Notes: generated by a model not told the origin, from the sequence alone. Positions 34,100 through 44,463 are shown, numbered from the stretch's first letter. The stretch is 64,000 nucleotides of DNA from Paenibacillus_G sp049942825 (GCF_049942825.1 NZ_CP187970.1:6262001-6326000); one strand, 5' to 3'. Made by a program: numbers and translations.

Positions 34100-35815
34100 C
34101 TACGTGCCGAACTGCGCCTGGTGCAGCCGGCTGTACATGCCGCCGGCCGCGACGAGCTCCTGGTGCGCTCCCTCCTCGGCGACGCCCTCCTCCGTCACGA
34201 CGATGATCCGGTCGGCGTTCTTGATCGTGGCGAGGCGGTGGGCGATGACCAGCGTGGTGCGGCCGGCCGACAGCTCGGCCAGAGACTGCTGAATCGCCAG
34301 CTCCGTGGCGGTGTCGAGCGCCGAGGTCGCTTCGTCGAGGATCAGAATCGGCGGATTCTTCAGGAACATGCGCGCGATGGCCAGCCGCTGCTTTTGTCCG
34401 CCCGACAGCTTCACGCCGCGCTCGCCGATCTGCGTCTGCATGCCCTCCGGCTGCTTGCTGATGAACTCCTCGAGCTGGGCCCGGCGTGCCGCCTCCCAGA
34501 TCTCCGCATCGCTGGCGTCTAGCTTGCCGTAGGCAATGTTCTGGCGGATCGTGCCCTCGAAGAGGTACACCTCCTGCTGCACGATGCCGATCTGGCTGCG
34601 CAGCGACTGCAGGGTCATGCGGCGGATGTCCATGCCGTCGATCGTGATGCTGCCCTCGCTGCACTCGTAGAAGCGCGGCAGCAGGGAGCAGATGGTCGTT
34701 TTGCCCGCTCCCGACGGTCCGACGAAGGCCACGGTCTCTCCTGCACGGATGGACAGGTTCAGCCCGTTCAGGATCTTCTTGCTCCCGTCGTAGCCGAACG
34801 ATACGCTGCGGAACCGGATATCCCCGATCAGAGGGCCGGCGTCCGCCGCATCCGGGGCATCGGCCACATCCGGCTCGGTATCGAGGATGGCGCAGTAGCG
34901 TTTGAACCCGGCGATGCCCTTCGGGTAGCTCTCGATCACGGCATTGATCTTCTCGATCGGCCGGAAGAAGACGTTCGAGAGGAGCAGGAACCCGACGAAC
35001 TCCCCGTAGGTCAGCTCCCCGCGGATGACGAACCAGGTGCCGGCGATCATGACGAATACGGAGACGAGCCGCATCATCATGTAGGTGATCGACATGCTCT
35101 TGGCCATGAGCTTGTAGGCGAGCAGCTTCGTCAGCCGGTACTGCTGGTTGTTGACCTTGAAGAGCTCCTTCTCGTACTCTTCGTTCGCGAACGCCTGGAC
35201 CACGCGGATCCCGCCGATGTTGTTCTCGACGCGCGTGTTGAATTCGCCCACGTCACCGAACAGCCGCTCATAGGTGCGCGTCATCCGGGAGCTGAAGTGA
35301 AGTGCGAACCAGGCCATAAGCGGAATGACGATGAACGTAAGCACAGCCAGCTTCCAGTTGATGGTGAGCATGAGACCGAAAGCCCCAAGAAGAGTCATGA
35401 CGGCGATAAAAACATCCTCCGGGCCGTGATGCGCAATCTCCCCGATCTCATTGAGATCGTTCGTAATCCGGGTCATGAGGTGCCCGGTTTTGTTGTTGTC
35501 GAAGAAGCGGAAGGACAGCTTCTGGATATGGTCGAAGAGCTTCCTGCGCATGTCCGTCTCGATATTGATGCCGAGCATATGCCCCCAATACGTGACCACA
35601 TACTGCAGAACGGTATTCAGCACATAGATGAAGAGCAGGGCTGCGCACGCCCACAGGATCAGCGGCCAGTTCTGGCCAGGCAGCAGCTTATCCACGAACT
35701 GGTTGACGGCCAGCGGAAAGCCGAGCTCGAGCAGACCCGCCACCACCGCGCAGCCGAAATCGAGCAGGAACAACCCCCGGTAAGGCCGGTAGTAAGAGAA
35801 AAAACGGCGAAGCAA
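34100..35815 (-). CDS. ABC exporter, fused permease-ATPase
   Basis: The half-transporter of 571 residues has six transmembrane segments (about 1-310) and an ATPase domain with Walker A GPSGAGKTT, signature LSGGQKQR, Walker B ILILDEAT and the H-loop in VIAHRL. It works as a dimer to export lipid or drug-type substrates. TTG 35815 (LLRRFFSYYRPYRG) is chosen because GAGGG lies 7 nt upstream and the protein then begins as is usual in this group; the frame is open to 35884. No partner half-transporter is adjacent, so a homodimer is likely. Confidence 0.92.
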   Translation of the reverse strand: MLRRFFSYYRPYRGLFLLDFGCAVVAGLLELGFPLAVNQFVDKLLPGQNWPLILWACAALLFIYVLNTVLQYVVTYWGHMLGINIETDMRRKLFDHIQKLSFRFFDNNKTGHLMTRITNDLNEIGEIAHHGPEDVFIAVMTLLGAFGLMLTINWKLAVLTFIVIPLMAWFALHFSSRMTRTYERLFGDVGEFNTRVENNIGGIRVVQAFANEEYEKELFKVNNQQYRLTKLLAYKLMAKSMSITYMMMRLVSVFVMIAGTWFVIRGELTYGEFVGFLLLSNVFFRPIEKINAVIESYPKGIAGFKRYCAILDTEPDVADAPDAADAGPLIGDIRFRSVSFGYDGSKKILNGLNLSIRAGETVAFVGPSGAGKTTICSLLPRFYECSEGSITIDGMDIRRMTLQSLRSQIGIVQQEVYLFEGTIRQNIAYGKLDASDAEIWEAARRAQLEEFISKQPEGMQTQIGERGVKLSGGQKQRLAIARMFLKNPPILILDEATSALDTATELAIQQSLAELSAGRTTLVIAHRLATIKNADRIIVVTEEGVAEEGAHQELVAAGGMYSRLHQAQFGT

Positions 35816-35924
35816 GGCAGATCCCTCATTTCCTTTGCGTTGTATGTATGGCCCATTGCCTTCATCGTACATGCGCAGCCCCAATTTGGCAATCGGGGCG
35901 AGGGGTGCGGCAGGCGGATTTTTT

Positions 35925-35967
35925 TCCTATAAAAAAACGGGCTTCCGCCATGACGGAAAACCCGTTC
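35925..35967 (-). terminator. Terminator of the GGDEF gene
   Basis: On the minus strand AACGGG..TTTTCCGTC and GCGGAAGCCCGTT form an interrupted stem followed by TTTTTTTATAGG. Confidence 0.8.
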
Positions 35968-36001
35968 CCCGCATACCGATCCCCCCGCCTGCTTCCCGCT
36001 C

Positions 36002-37090
36002 TCATCCCGAATACAGCCGGTCCCTTCCTTCCCGCTTCGCTTTGTAGAGCAGCTCATCCGCCGCGGCATACAGCTCCCGGGGTTCGGCGTACGCTCCGGA
36101 GTAAGCGGCAAGCCCGGCCGAGATTGTCAGCCGCAGAGGTCCCTTCTCGTGCCCCTCGAGGAACACATGCTCCCGGACCAGCTCATGAAACCGCTTGGAG
36201 GCTTCGAGTGCCTGCTCCCTGTTGACATTGGGGAACATGACCGAAAATTCCTCTCCCCCGTTGCGCGTGATGATCTCCGTACCCCTGAAGTTGTCCCGGA
36301 GCAGGCCCGCATATTCGACCAGCACCTGGTCCCCGGCCGGGTGGCCGAGCGTATCGTTGATCTTTTTGAAAAAATCGATATCCGTCACGAGCAGGCTCAG
36401 CCCGATCTTCCCCCGCTGCGCGGCACTGAAGAGCTTCGGGAACACTTCCTGGAAGAAGCGGACGTTGGAGATGCCCGTCAGCCCGTCCGTCAGCGCGTAG
36501 CGCTCGAGATGCTTCTGGGTATCATGGGCCTGGTGCATGTAGGAGACAAAATAATAGATCAGAGCCCCGCAGCCCAGCTCGACGGCCATCCGGTACAGCG
36601 CGAAGGAGGTCAAAACCGGGGTCGGCGTCGTGAAATGCAGCATAACGTAAAAGCACAAATTGAGGAGGAGCCAAATCTTCCAGCGGCGCCACTTCAGGAA
36701 GTGGAAGGCCAGCATCACCACAGCCACGGTGCCCCAGATATAGGCCAGGTGCCCCGGCATAAATAGACGGCCGTCTTGACTGAAGAACCGGACCGCCAGT
36801 CCGATCAGATCCGGAACCCCTCCGGCTATGAACGCGGCGATGCCTCCGCCGAAGACGGCCGCCGTAATGAAGGTCGCTCCCCCGATCATGATCGGTTCCC
36901 GGTATCCTTCCATGAAGATCGGAAAGCTGCGGTACAAAAACTGGGCCAGACCGAACCCGATACCCAGCAGGATGTTCCGGGCCAATGCCGAACGGAGGTG
37001 CTCCTGATACCGGAAATACAGCTGAAAAAAAACGAACATCGTCAAGAAATTCATAGACAGGTTCAGAAACACGTCCTGCAGCACAGCCAA
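36002..37090 (-). CDS. Membrane-bound diguanylate cyclase (GGDEF)
   Basis: The 362-residue protein has about six transmembrane segments (1-185) of the 5TMR-LYT kind, then a GGDEF domain (about 200-360). The active site RNGGEEF has the active GGEEF form. DIDFFKKINDTLGHPAGDQVL is the metal and substrate region. It should make cyclic di-GMP in response to a membrane signal. TTG 37090 follows GGTGGTGA. No RxxD inhibitory site was checked in detail. Confidence 0.92.
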   Translation of the reverse strand: MAVLQDVFLNLSMNFLTMFVFFQLYFRYQEHLRSALARNILLGIGFGLAQFLYRSFPIFMEGYREPIMIGGATFITAAVFGGGIAAFIAGGVPDLIGLAVRFFSQDGRLFMPGHLAYIWGTVAVVMLAFHFLKWRRWKIWLLLNLCFYVMLHFTTPTPVLTSFALYRMAVELGCGALIYYFVSYMHQAHDTQKHLERYALTDGLTGISNVRFFQEVFPKLFSAAQRGKIGLSLLVTDIDFFKKINDTLGHPAGDQVLVEYAGLLRDNFRGTEIITRNGGEEFSVMFPNVNREQALEASKRFHELVREHVFLEGHEKGPLRLTISAGLAAYSGAYAEPRELYAAADELLYKAKREGRDRLYSG

Positions 37091-37466
37091 GTCACCACCA
37101 TGTAGAAGCTTCTATGTTGTTCACTACTTATTCGACATTATTCGTCAAATTCCTTCCTTTTCTGCACTCTTCTCTTTGGCATAACCCCCCCTAGCTTGCC
37201 CAGACCGTCCATAAATTTCAAACTTTTTTCAAAAAAAATCCAACAACCGCCCGGGATCCGGGAGATCTGTCTATAAAATCAACAACAAACCCGAATTATT
37301 TTATATATAACCTTAAAAGAAAGCGTTTTATAATTAAGTGATGTTAAAATAAAAAGCCAATATACTGACGACTATGGTCTGTCATCAGGTAAGGGGGGAA
37401 CCGGACACCAACCTTCTAAGCTCGCTTCCATAAAGGCACTACCATTCCAATTCCAGGAGGCCGCGT
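37091..37466 (+). other. Upstream region of the GH43 operon
   Basis: This 376-nt stretch has no gene. It holds the TATAAT promoter element with a cre-like site and a 130-nt leader with AAGGGGGGAACCGG, for which I recognise no riboswitch class. Confidence 0.55.
37318..37334 (+). promoter_or_regulatory. -10 element overlapping a cre-like site, GH43 operon
   Basis: TATAAT (37329-37334) has no good -35, suggesting an activator. AGAAAGCGTTTTAT (37318-37331) overlaps it and matches the cre consensus with two mismatches, so CcpA could repress the operon. Confidence 0.45.
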
Positions 37467-40259
37467 ATGAAAAAATGGGCTTCAACGCTCGTACTCGCCG
37501 CGCTGCTCACGTCCGTCTGCGCTCCAGCCGCTTATGCGGACAATCCCGTCATTAAGGACGCGTTCACCGGCGACCCGGCCGCATTCGTTCATGGCGACAA
37601 GGTCTATCTCTATACCGGGCATGACGAAGCTGCGGCGAACGGCAATTTTTTTGTGATGAAAGACTGGCTGATCTACTCCTCGACCGATATGGTCCACTGG
37701 ACCAAGGAAGGCTCGCTTGACCTGAGCACGTTCGCGTGGGCCCAGCCGAATTCCGCCTGGGCCAGCCAATTGACCGAGCGGGACGGCCGGTTCTACTGGT
37801 ATGTCACCGTGCTGAACCAGGACGGCACCGGCTATTCGATCGGTGTCGCCACCTCGGACAATCCGACCTCAGACTTCAAGGACGCCCTCGGCAAGCCGCT
37901 CGTGAGCAGCCCGATGACCCAGGCTCCCGAGAGCATGGGCAGTGCCCCGTGGGACGATATCGACCCGACCGTGTTCATCGATGATGACGGACAGGCCTAT
38001 CTGTACTGGGGAAACACCCACTGCTACTACGCCAAGCTCAAACCGAATATGACCGAGCTTGACGGGGAGATCCACCGCGTTACGATCAACAACATGGAAG
38101 GCACTTATACGGAAGCGCCATGGATACATAAGCATAACGGCACGTATTATCTCTCCTTTGCCCATAATTACCCGGAAGAGCTCGCGTATGCAACGAGCAG
38201 CTCCCCCACCGGTCCATGGGAGTACCAGGGCCTGCTGCTGGACGCGCTGACAAAGGACGGCAGCGATGCTTCGGCGAGCAATACGAGCCACCAGGCAATC
38301 ATTGACTTCAAGGGCCAATCCTACCTTGTGTACCACAACAGCTCTCTGCCGACAGGCGGGCAGTACCGGCGTTCGGTGGCCATCGACCGCCTGTATTACA
38401 ATGCGGACGGCACGATCCGCAGGGTGGCTCCGACGTCGACGGGACTGGATGGAACGGCGTACAAGCTTCAGTCCTATAACGAGCCGAATAAGTACGTACG
38501 GCATCTGGACGGCGGCGTAAGGCTCGATCCGGTCGACAGCTCCATCCTCGATTCCAAGTGGTATCCGGTGCCGGGTCTGGCCGATTCGGGCGCAGGCTAT
38601 GTGTCCCTGCAGTCAGTGGACAAGCCCGGCTATTACCTGAGGCATGACGGCTCCGCCGTGATGCTTGCGAAGCATGACGGCACCGCGGCCTTTGCCCAAA
38701 GCGCTACCTTCAAGGCAGCCCCGGGACTCGCGGATGCCTCCCTGTCCTCCTTCGAGGCCTACTCCCTTCCCGGCAATTACCTGAGGCACACCGGCTCCAA
38801 GCTGTTGGTAGAGGCCCTGAGCGGTGGGGCGGCCGAAGCGGATGCCACCTTCCGCACTGCCGAAGCGGATGTCCGCGGCATCACGCTTGATGGGCAGTCG
38901 CTTCTGCTCCAGAAGGGCGCCCAGTCGGTGCTGACGGCATCCGTACAGCCGGCTTCCGCACTGAATCCGAAGGTGACGTTCACCTCCAGCGACCCGAAGA
39001 TCGCAGTGGTCGGCACGCCTGTGCTTCACGGGGAGAGCGGTACGGTCACCGTCACCATGCAGGCCAACTCACCGGGTACCGCGACCATCACGGCGCTGAC
39101 CGAGGAGGGCCACTATGCGGCGTCCGCGGATGTTACGGTCGAAGCGGCCGGCACGGCCGGAGCCATTACGAACGTGAAGATCGGCGTGAGCGCCGAAGCG
39201 AAGAGAGTCTCGGTCGAAGGCCACTCCACCTACGGGGCGGGCAATGAGATTGCGGTCCGTGTGAAGAAGCCTGACGGGACGGTAGACTTCCTCGACCAGA
39301 CGACGAGCGGCGAGGGCGGCGGCTTCACGTTCGGCATTCCCCTGGCAAATCCGGTGAAGGGCGAATACCAGGTCAGCGTCGGGGCGGCCGATGTGGCCGA
39401 GCCCTATACGGCGAAGTTCGAATACACGCCTGTGTCCACCGGGGGCAATAATGGCGGAGGCAGTGACTCCGGGAACGGAACAGGAGGCGGTACAGAGGGC
39501 GGCAGCGACAGCCGTGACGACGATGATGAGGACAGCGACTCCGGCAGCGGTGCGGGCGGCGGTTCCGCTCCGGCGGCCGGAAGCGGGACGGCAAGCCCAG
39601 GGCAGGGCAGCGGCTCCGCCAATGGCGGCAGCAGCGCCCCCGGCACGAAGCCCGGCCCCGCCAAGCCTGCCGTTCCTATCTTCAGCGATGTGCAAGAAGG
39701 CTTTTCCTGGGCCGGGGAAGCCATTGAAGCCCTGGCCGCCCAAGGGATCGTCCAAGGCACCTCCGAAACGACCTTCGAGCCCGGACGGCCGGTTTCCCGT
39801 GCGGATTTCATCCTGCTGCTCGTGAGGGCTTTCGGGCTGAAGGGAACCCCGCAGGGGGGCGGCTTCGAGGACGTACAGCCGGGCGACTACTACTATGAAG
39901 CGGTAAGCCTAGCCAAGTCGCTGGGCCTCACGGACGGTGTAGACGGCAGCCGCTTCGATCCGCAGGCCGAGATCTCGCGCCAGGACATGATGGTCCTGAT
40001 CGCCTGCGCCCTGAAGCTGACGAACCAAGCGGAGCTTGGCGGAAGCCCGAACGACTTGAAGGCGTTCGCCGACGCGGCGGACGTCGCGGATTATGCCGCC
40101 GAGAGCACCGCGGCGCTGATCCGGGCCGGCGTGGTCCAAGGCGACGGCGGCGCACTCCACCCGCGCAGCAGCGCCACCCGGGCCGAGACGGCCGTTATGC
40201 TGCACCGGATCTGGAACACATTCCTGAAGGAAGGGGGACCCTCCCATGAGACTCGCTAA
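37467..40259 (+). CDS. S-layer-anchored GH43 arabinosidase with AbfB-like, Ig-like and three SLH domains
   Basis: The 930-residue protein has a signal peptide ending AYA at 24. A GH43 five-bladed domain (about 25-320) carries base D36 in GDPAAF, D166 in DIDPTVF and acid E216 in TEAPW. An AbfB/CBM42-like arabinose-binding region (about 330-470) with YVRHLDGG and NYLRHTGS follows, then a Big_2-like domain, a Gly/Ser-rich linker (about 660-730) and three SLH repeats to the C-terminus. The SLH repeats hold it on secondary cell wall polymer. It likely cleaves arabinose from arabinan or arabinoxylan. The next GH43 gene overlaps by 14 nt. Confidence 0.93.
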   Translation: MKKWASTLVLAALLTSVCAPAAYADNPVIKDAFTGDPAAFVHGDKVYLYTGHDEAAANGNFFVMKDWLIYSSTDMVHWTKEGSLDLSTFAWAQPNSAWASQLTERDGRFYWYVTVLNQDGTGYSIGVATSDNPTSDFKDALGKPLVSSPMTQAPESMGSAPWDDIDPTVFIDDDGQAYLYWGNTHCYYAKLKPNMTELDGEIHRVTINNMEGTYTEAPWIHKHNGTYYLSFAHNYPEELAYATSSSPTGPWEYQGLLLDALTKDGSDASASNTSHQAIIDFKGQSYLVYHNSSLPTGGQYRRSVAIDRLYYNADGTIRRVAPTSTGLDGTAYKLQSYNEPNKYVRHLDGGVRLDPVDSSILDSKWYPVPGLADSGAGYVSLQSVDKPGYYLRHDGSAVMLAKHDGTAAFAQSATFKAAPGLADASLSSFEAYSLPGNYLRHTGSKLLVEALSGGAAEADATFRTAEADVRGITLDGQSLLLQKGAQSVLTASVQPASALNPKVTFTSSDPKIAVVGTPVLHGESGTVTVTMQANSPGTATITALTEEGHYAASADVTVEAAGTAGAITNVKIGVSAEAKRVSVEGHSTYGAGNEIAVRVKKPDGTVDFLDQTTSGEGGGFTFGIPLANPVKGEYQVSVGAADVAEPYTAKFEYTPVSTGGNNGGGSDSGNGTGGGTEGGSDSRDDDDEDSDSGSGAGGGSAPAAGSGTASPGQGSGSANGGSSAPGTKPGPAKPAVPIFSDVQEGFSWAGEAIEALAAQGIVQGTSETTFEPGRPVSRADFILLLVRAFGLKGTPQGGGFEDVQPGDYYYEAVSLAKSLGLTDGVDGSRFDPQAEISRQDMMVLIACALKLTNQAELGGSPNDLKAFADAADVADYAAESTAALIRAGVVQGDGGALHPRSSATRAETAVMLHRIWNTFLKEGGPSHETR

Positions 40260-43200
40260 CCGAATCGTCTCGTGCATCACGGCGTTCACGCTGCTGGCCG
40301 CCCCGTTCACCTCCCTGTCGATCCAGCGGGCATCCGCTGCGTCCGCAGACGACGGGCTGCTGCTCCGCTATGCCTTCGAAGACGGGACGGACTCCCGTAC
40401 GGCGGCGGACTCCTCGGGCGGCGGACATAACGGCGAACTCGTCGGCGATGCGAAGATTACCGCCACGGACAAAGGCGGAGCCGTCGATCTCAGCGGCTCC
40501 GGGGCTTACGTCAAGATGCCGGCCGGCATCCTGGACGGGCTGACCGACCTTACGGTCTCCGCCTGGGTGTACATGGATACGGCTAAGCCCTGGGCCTCCC
40601 TGTACAGCTTTGGCAACTACAAGGACAGTACGAATGAGGCGTTCTCCGGACTGAACTTCGCCCCGGTCAACGACGCATCGAAGAGCTCTCTGGAGCTGTT
40701 CCAAACCGGCTTCGGCAGCAACCAGTTCCTGAACATGGACCCGGTGCCGGCCAAGTCGTGGAAGCACGTCACGACCGTCATCTCGGGCACCCGGAAGACG
40801 AACTCGCTCTACGTGGACGGCGTACTCCAGGGCACGCTGGCCGGGATGAAGGCGCTGCCCGGCGACATCGCAAGCACGTATAACTACATCGGGTACACCC
40901 AGTTCCCTTGGGAACAGGGCGCCGGCAAGGGCCTGGACGGCAGGGTGGCGGACTTCCGTCTCTACAGCCGCGCGCTCGGATGGCAGGAGATCCGGACGCT
41001 GGCCGGAGCCCAGGCGGAGGTCGTGTCCGTCGAAGCGGCCGAGGTCCGCACGACCGCGGGGGTCGCCCCTGATCTTCCCTCCACAGTGAACCTGAGGTTC
41101 GGCGACGGCACCACCGAGCCGGTATCCGTCACATGGGACAGCATCCCCTCCGGGGCCTATGCCGCCGAAGGCACGTTCACCGTGAACGGCACCGCCGAAG
41201 GCTCCCCGCTCCCCGCGGCGGCTAACGTTACGGTACTGGCGGAGCTGCAGATCGTCTCGGCCGAGCCCGCCCGGGTCATCACGGCCGCCGGCTCGGCGCC
41301 TTCGCTCCCTTCGGTGGTCACCGCCGTCTATAACAACGGCACGAAGGCCGAGGTGCCTGTCACGTGGGCTGAGATCGACCCATCCCAGTATGCGGAGCCG
41401 GACAGCCGGTTCACGGTGAAGGGCAGCCTCGCAGGTACGGCTGCCCAGGCCGAAGCCGTGGTCACGGTGTCCGGCGGCATCCCGGAAGGACTGGTCACCT
41501 GGTACAGGTTCGACGCGCTGAACGGCACGACGGTTCCGGATGCTTCCGGCCATGGGCGGAACGCGACCGCCGTGAACGGCCCGGTCCTCACGAGCGTGCA
41601 AGAGAAGACGGCCATCGACTTCGACAACGCGAAGAAGCAGTATGTGCAGCTGCCGGCCGGGATCATGAGCTCGCTGGATGATTTTACACTCGCCACCTGG
41701 GTCTATATCGACTCCAAGACCGGCGACTGGACGCGGATCTTCGACTTCGGCACCGGCGTCAGCGCCGGCAAGATGTTCCTGACGACGAACCTCCGCTACG
41801 ACATGGAGGGCAGCATCGCCGACGCCACATCAAGCGCCCCGAAGGTCGGGCAGTGGACGCACGTGGCCGTGACCAAGTCGGGCACCGTCTACACGATCTA
41901 TGTCAACGGCAAGACGGCTGCGGCCGGCACCTCCACCAAGAAGCCGTCGGATTACGGCGAGACGGCCTACAACTATATCGCCAAATCGAACTGGACCGCC
42001 GATCCTTATCTGGACGGCAAGCTTAGGGATTTCCGGATCTACAACAAGGCCCTCCCGCAGCAGGAAGTCGCAGGGATCGTCACGAGCTCGTACTCCGACC
42101 GGGAAGCGGTCGCTGCAGCGAAGGAAGTCCTAACGCTCGGCGATACGACGGGGGTCGTCTCCGACCTGGAACTGCCGGGTCAAGGCGGGAACGGTGTCAG
42201 CATCTCCTGGACCTCCGACAAGCCGGCGGTGGTCTCCTCCACAGGCCGGGTTACCCGTCCGGCGAAGGAAGAGCGGGATGCATCCGTTACCCTGACGGCT
42301 GAACTGAGCCGCGGGGAGTACAAGGAAACCCGGGCTTTCCAGGTCACCGTCCTCGCAGACAGTATTGTCTCTGTAGATGAGGTGCGGGTGACGACCACCA
42401 AGGACTTCCCGCCGACCCTGCCGGACAAGGTCACCGTCCGCCACTATGACGGCCATACGGCCGAGGTTCCGGTTACGTGGGAACGCCTCCCGATCGAGAA
42501 GCTGTCCGCACTCGGCACGTTCACGCTGAACGGGACCGTCTTCAGCACGGCGCTGCCGGCCTCCGCGCGGATCAGCGTGGCGGAGCTCGTCAGCATCGAC
42601 GAAGTGAAGGCAGAGACCGCGGCCGGGCAGGCGCCGGAGCTCCCGGATACGGTGAGCGCCCGCTACAGCGACGGCACGGTCAAGGCGCTTCCGGTCACCT
42701 GGTCCGATGTGCCGGTCTCCGCTTATGACAAGCCCGGCACCTTCGCGGTGCAGGGTTCGGCCGCGGCGGAATCCTACACCAATCCGCTGATTGAACAGCG
42801 GGCCGACCCGCACATCCTGAAAGCGGAGGACGGCTACTATTATTTCACCGCCTCCGTTCCGGAGTATGACCGCATTATCCTGCGCCGCGCGAAATCCATT
42901 CAGGGCCTCGCCGAAGCGGAGGAAGTCACCGTCTGGCAGAAGCATGCGTCCGGCGAGATGGGCGCGCATATCTGGGCGCCGGAGATTCACTTCATCGACG
43001 GCAAGTGGTACATCTACTTCGCCGCGGGAAGCAAGGAGGATATCTGGAAGATCCGCCCTTATGTCCTGGAATGCGCGGATGCGAACCCGCTAACCGGAAC
43101 ATGGACCGAGAAAGGCATGATGGGGAAGCCTGCGTCGAACACGGTATCCTTCTCCGACTTCTCCCTCGATGCCACGACATTCGAGCATAACGGCAAGCGC

Positions 43201-44085
43201 TACTTCGTCTGGGCCCAGAAGGAGAACGGGATCTCCAACCTGTACATCGCCCCGATGAGCAGCCCGTGGACGATCTCAGGCGATCAGGTACTGATCTCCA
43301 CCCCGGATTATGCCTGGGAGCGCCAGAAGTACTGGGTGAATGAGGCACCGAGCGTGCTCCAGCGGGGCGGCCGAATCTTCATCTCCTTCTCGGCCAGCGC
43401 CACCAACGACCGGTATGCGCTGGGGCTACTGACGGCATCCGATTCGGCGGACCTCCTCGATCCGAAGTCCTGGACGAAGTCACCGGAGCCGGTGCTGGTC
43501 AGCAGTGAAGAGGCGGGCCAGTACGGTCCGGGCCATAACTCCTTCACGGTCGCCGAAGACGGAACGACGGATCTACTCGTCTACCACGCCCGTCCGTACA
43601 AGGATATCGAGGGCGACCCGCTCTACGATCCGAACCGCCATACGCGCGTGAAGCGGCTGACCTGGAATGCGGACGGTACGCCGAACTTCGGCCCGCTCGT
43701 CTCCGGCAAGCAGGCGGGTCCTGCGGCTTCCGTCACGGCAGCGGTTACGGTTACGCCGGATGCCGACTATACGGCGGAGACCGTGTTCAGTCCGGAGCGC
43801 CCCGGCGCGGGCGGCAAGCTGGAGGCAGCCGTCACGATCAGCAGCCGCAAGCAGGCTGCAGGCCGTCTTGTGGTGATGATGGCGCGCTATGACAGCGCGG
43901 GCACCATGGCCGACTCGCAGTACGTGTCCGTGGACATGACCGGCCAAGAGAAGCAAACGGCCAAGCTCAGCCTGACGTTCCCGGCCGCAGCGGCGGGACA
44001 CAAGGTGAAGGTGTTCGTCTGGGAGGGGGAGAGTCCCTCCTCCTCCAGCTTGAAGCCGGCTGCACCCCCGGCGGTTTTTGAATAG
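40246..44085 (+). CDS. Secreted multidomain GH43 enzyme with two LamG and several Ig-like domains
   Basis: The 1279-residue protein has a signal peptide (about 1-32) and a LamG/concanavalin-like domain (40-235). Ig-like domains of the Big_4 type recur (about 262-410, and 700-845) around a second LamG domain (about 415-610). A GH43 domain follows (about 850-1150), with RADPHI, WAPEIHF, DATTFEHNGKRYFVW and NEAPSVL carrying the likely base, modulator and acid. A beta-rich tail completes it. No SLH is present, so it is probably released or retained through its neighbours. The start overlaps the upstream GH43 gene by 14 nt with AAGGAAGGGGG upstream, so translation is coupled. Confidence 0.9.
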   Translation: MRLANRIVSCITAFTLLAAPFTSLSIQRASAASADDGLLLRYAFEDGTDSRTAADSSGGGHNGELVGDAKITATDKGGAVDLSGSGAYVKMPAGILDGLTDLTVSAWVYMDTAKPWASLYSFGNYKDSTNEAFSGLNFAPVNDASKSSLELFQTGFGSNQFLNMDPVPAKSWKHVTTVISGTRKTNSLYVDGVLQGTLAGMKALPGDIASTYNYIGYTQFPWEQGAGKGLDGRVADFRLYSRALGWQEIRTLAGAQAEVVSVEAAEVRTTAGVAPDLPSTVNLRFGDGTTEPVSVTWDSIPSGAYAAEGTFTVNGTAEGSPLPAAANVTVLAELQIVSAEPARVITAAGSAPSLPSVVTAVYNNGTKAEVPVTWAEIDPSQYAEPDSRFTVKGSLAGTAAQAEAVVTVSGGIPEGLVTWYRFDALNGTTVPDASGHGRNATAVNGPVLTSVQEKTAIDFDNAKKQYVQLPAGIMSSLDDFTLATWVYIDSKTGDWTRIFDFGTGVSAGKMFLTTNLRYDMEGSIADATSSAPKVGQWTHVAVTKSGTVYTIYVNGKTAAAGTSTKKPSDYGETAYNYIAKSNWTADPYLDGKLRDFRIYNKALPQQEVAGIVTSSYSDREAVAAAKEVLTLGDTTGVVSDLELPGQGGNGVSISWTSDKPAVVSSTGRVTRPAKEERDASVTLTAELSRGEYKETRAFQVTVLADSIVSVDEVRVTTTKDFPPTLPDKVTVRHYDGHTAEVPVTWERLPIEKLSALGTFTLNGTVFSTALPASARISVAELVSIDEVKAETAAGQAPELPDTVSARYSDGTVKALPVTWSDVPVSAYDKPGTFAVQGSAAAESYTNPLIEQRADPHILKAEDGYYYFTASVPEYDRIILRRAKSIQGLAEAEEVTVWQKHASGEMGAHIWAPEIHFIDGKWYIYFAAGSKEDIWKIRPYVLECADANPLTGTWTEKGMMGKPASNTVSFSDFSLDATTFEHNGKRYFVWAQKENGISNLYIAPMSSPWTISGDQVLISTPDYAWERQKYWVNEAPSVLQRGGRIFISFSASATNDRYALGLLTASDSADLLDPKSWTKSPEPVLVSSEEAGQYGPGHNSFTVAEDGTTDLLVYHARPYKDIEGDPLYDPNRHTRVKRLTWNADGTPNFGPLVSGKQAGPAASVTAAVTVTPDADYTAETVFSPERPGAGGKLEAAVTISSRKQAAGRLVVMMARYDSAGTMADSQYVSVDMTGQEKQTAKLSLTFPAAAAGHKVKVFVWEGESPSSSSLKPAAPPAVFE

Positions 44086-44210
44086 CAGCCGCAGGGGGCG
44101 GCCCGTCCGGGTGAACGAATCATAAGTTCAGCGTTCAGCGGACAAGACAGGTTCAAGGAGCCATTCCCATTGGGACCTGTCTTGGTTCCCGCTCGAACCT
44201 ATACCAAATA

Positions 44211-44257
44211 AGCCTGATCCACCGGCACCGCCGTGTAGATCAGGCTTTCCTTTTTTT
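44211..44257 (+). terminator. Terminator of the GH43 operon
   Basis: AGCCTGATC and GATCAGGCT arms are followed by TTCCTTTTTTT. Confidence 0.85.
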
Positions 44258-44271
44258 GCGTACCCGCACCC

Positions 44272-44463
44272 CTAAAATGCCTTCTTGAGATTCAAGCCGT
44301 GCAGCGAAGGCAGCACAACAACCTTCTGCTTGCCGGACACGAGCCCGAACACGCCTCTGTGCTTATACTTCTCCCGGTAGGTATACACCCACATTTTCTT
44401 CGCTTCGTCGAAGCCGAGATACTGCATGTACTGAATTCTCTGCCGCAAATCATGGACGGTCAT
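44272..44463 (-). CDS. Small hypothetical protein
   Basis: The product has 63 residues, basic, beginning MTVHDLRQRIQYMQYLGFD. No known family recognised. ATG 44463 is preceded by AAAGGGGGAAAAAGGGAC, a good ribosome binding site. It lies between the GH43 terminator and the ABC transporter. Confidence 0.65.
   Translation of the reverse strand: MTVHDLRQRIQYMQYLGFDEAKKMWVYTYREKYKHRGVFGLVSGKQKVVVLPSLHGLNLKKAF

Noticed and set aside
37335..37466. c-di-GMP or c-di-AMP riboswitch in the GH43 leader
   Set aside because: AAGGGGGGAACCGG recalls one block but the other conserved segments are missing.
40195..41601. 468-residue open frame opposite the second GH43 gene
   Set aside because: Antisense shadow; the sense strand has clear domains throughout.
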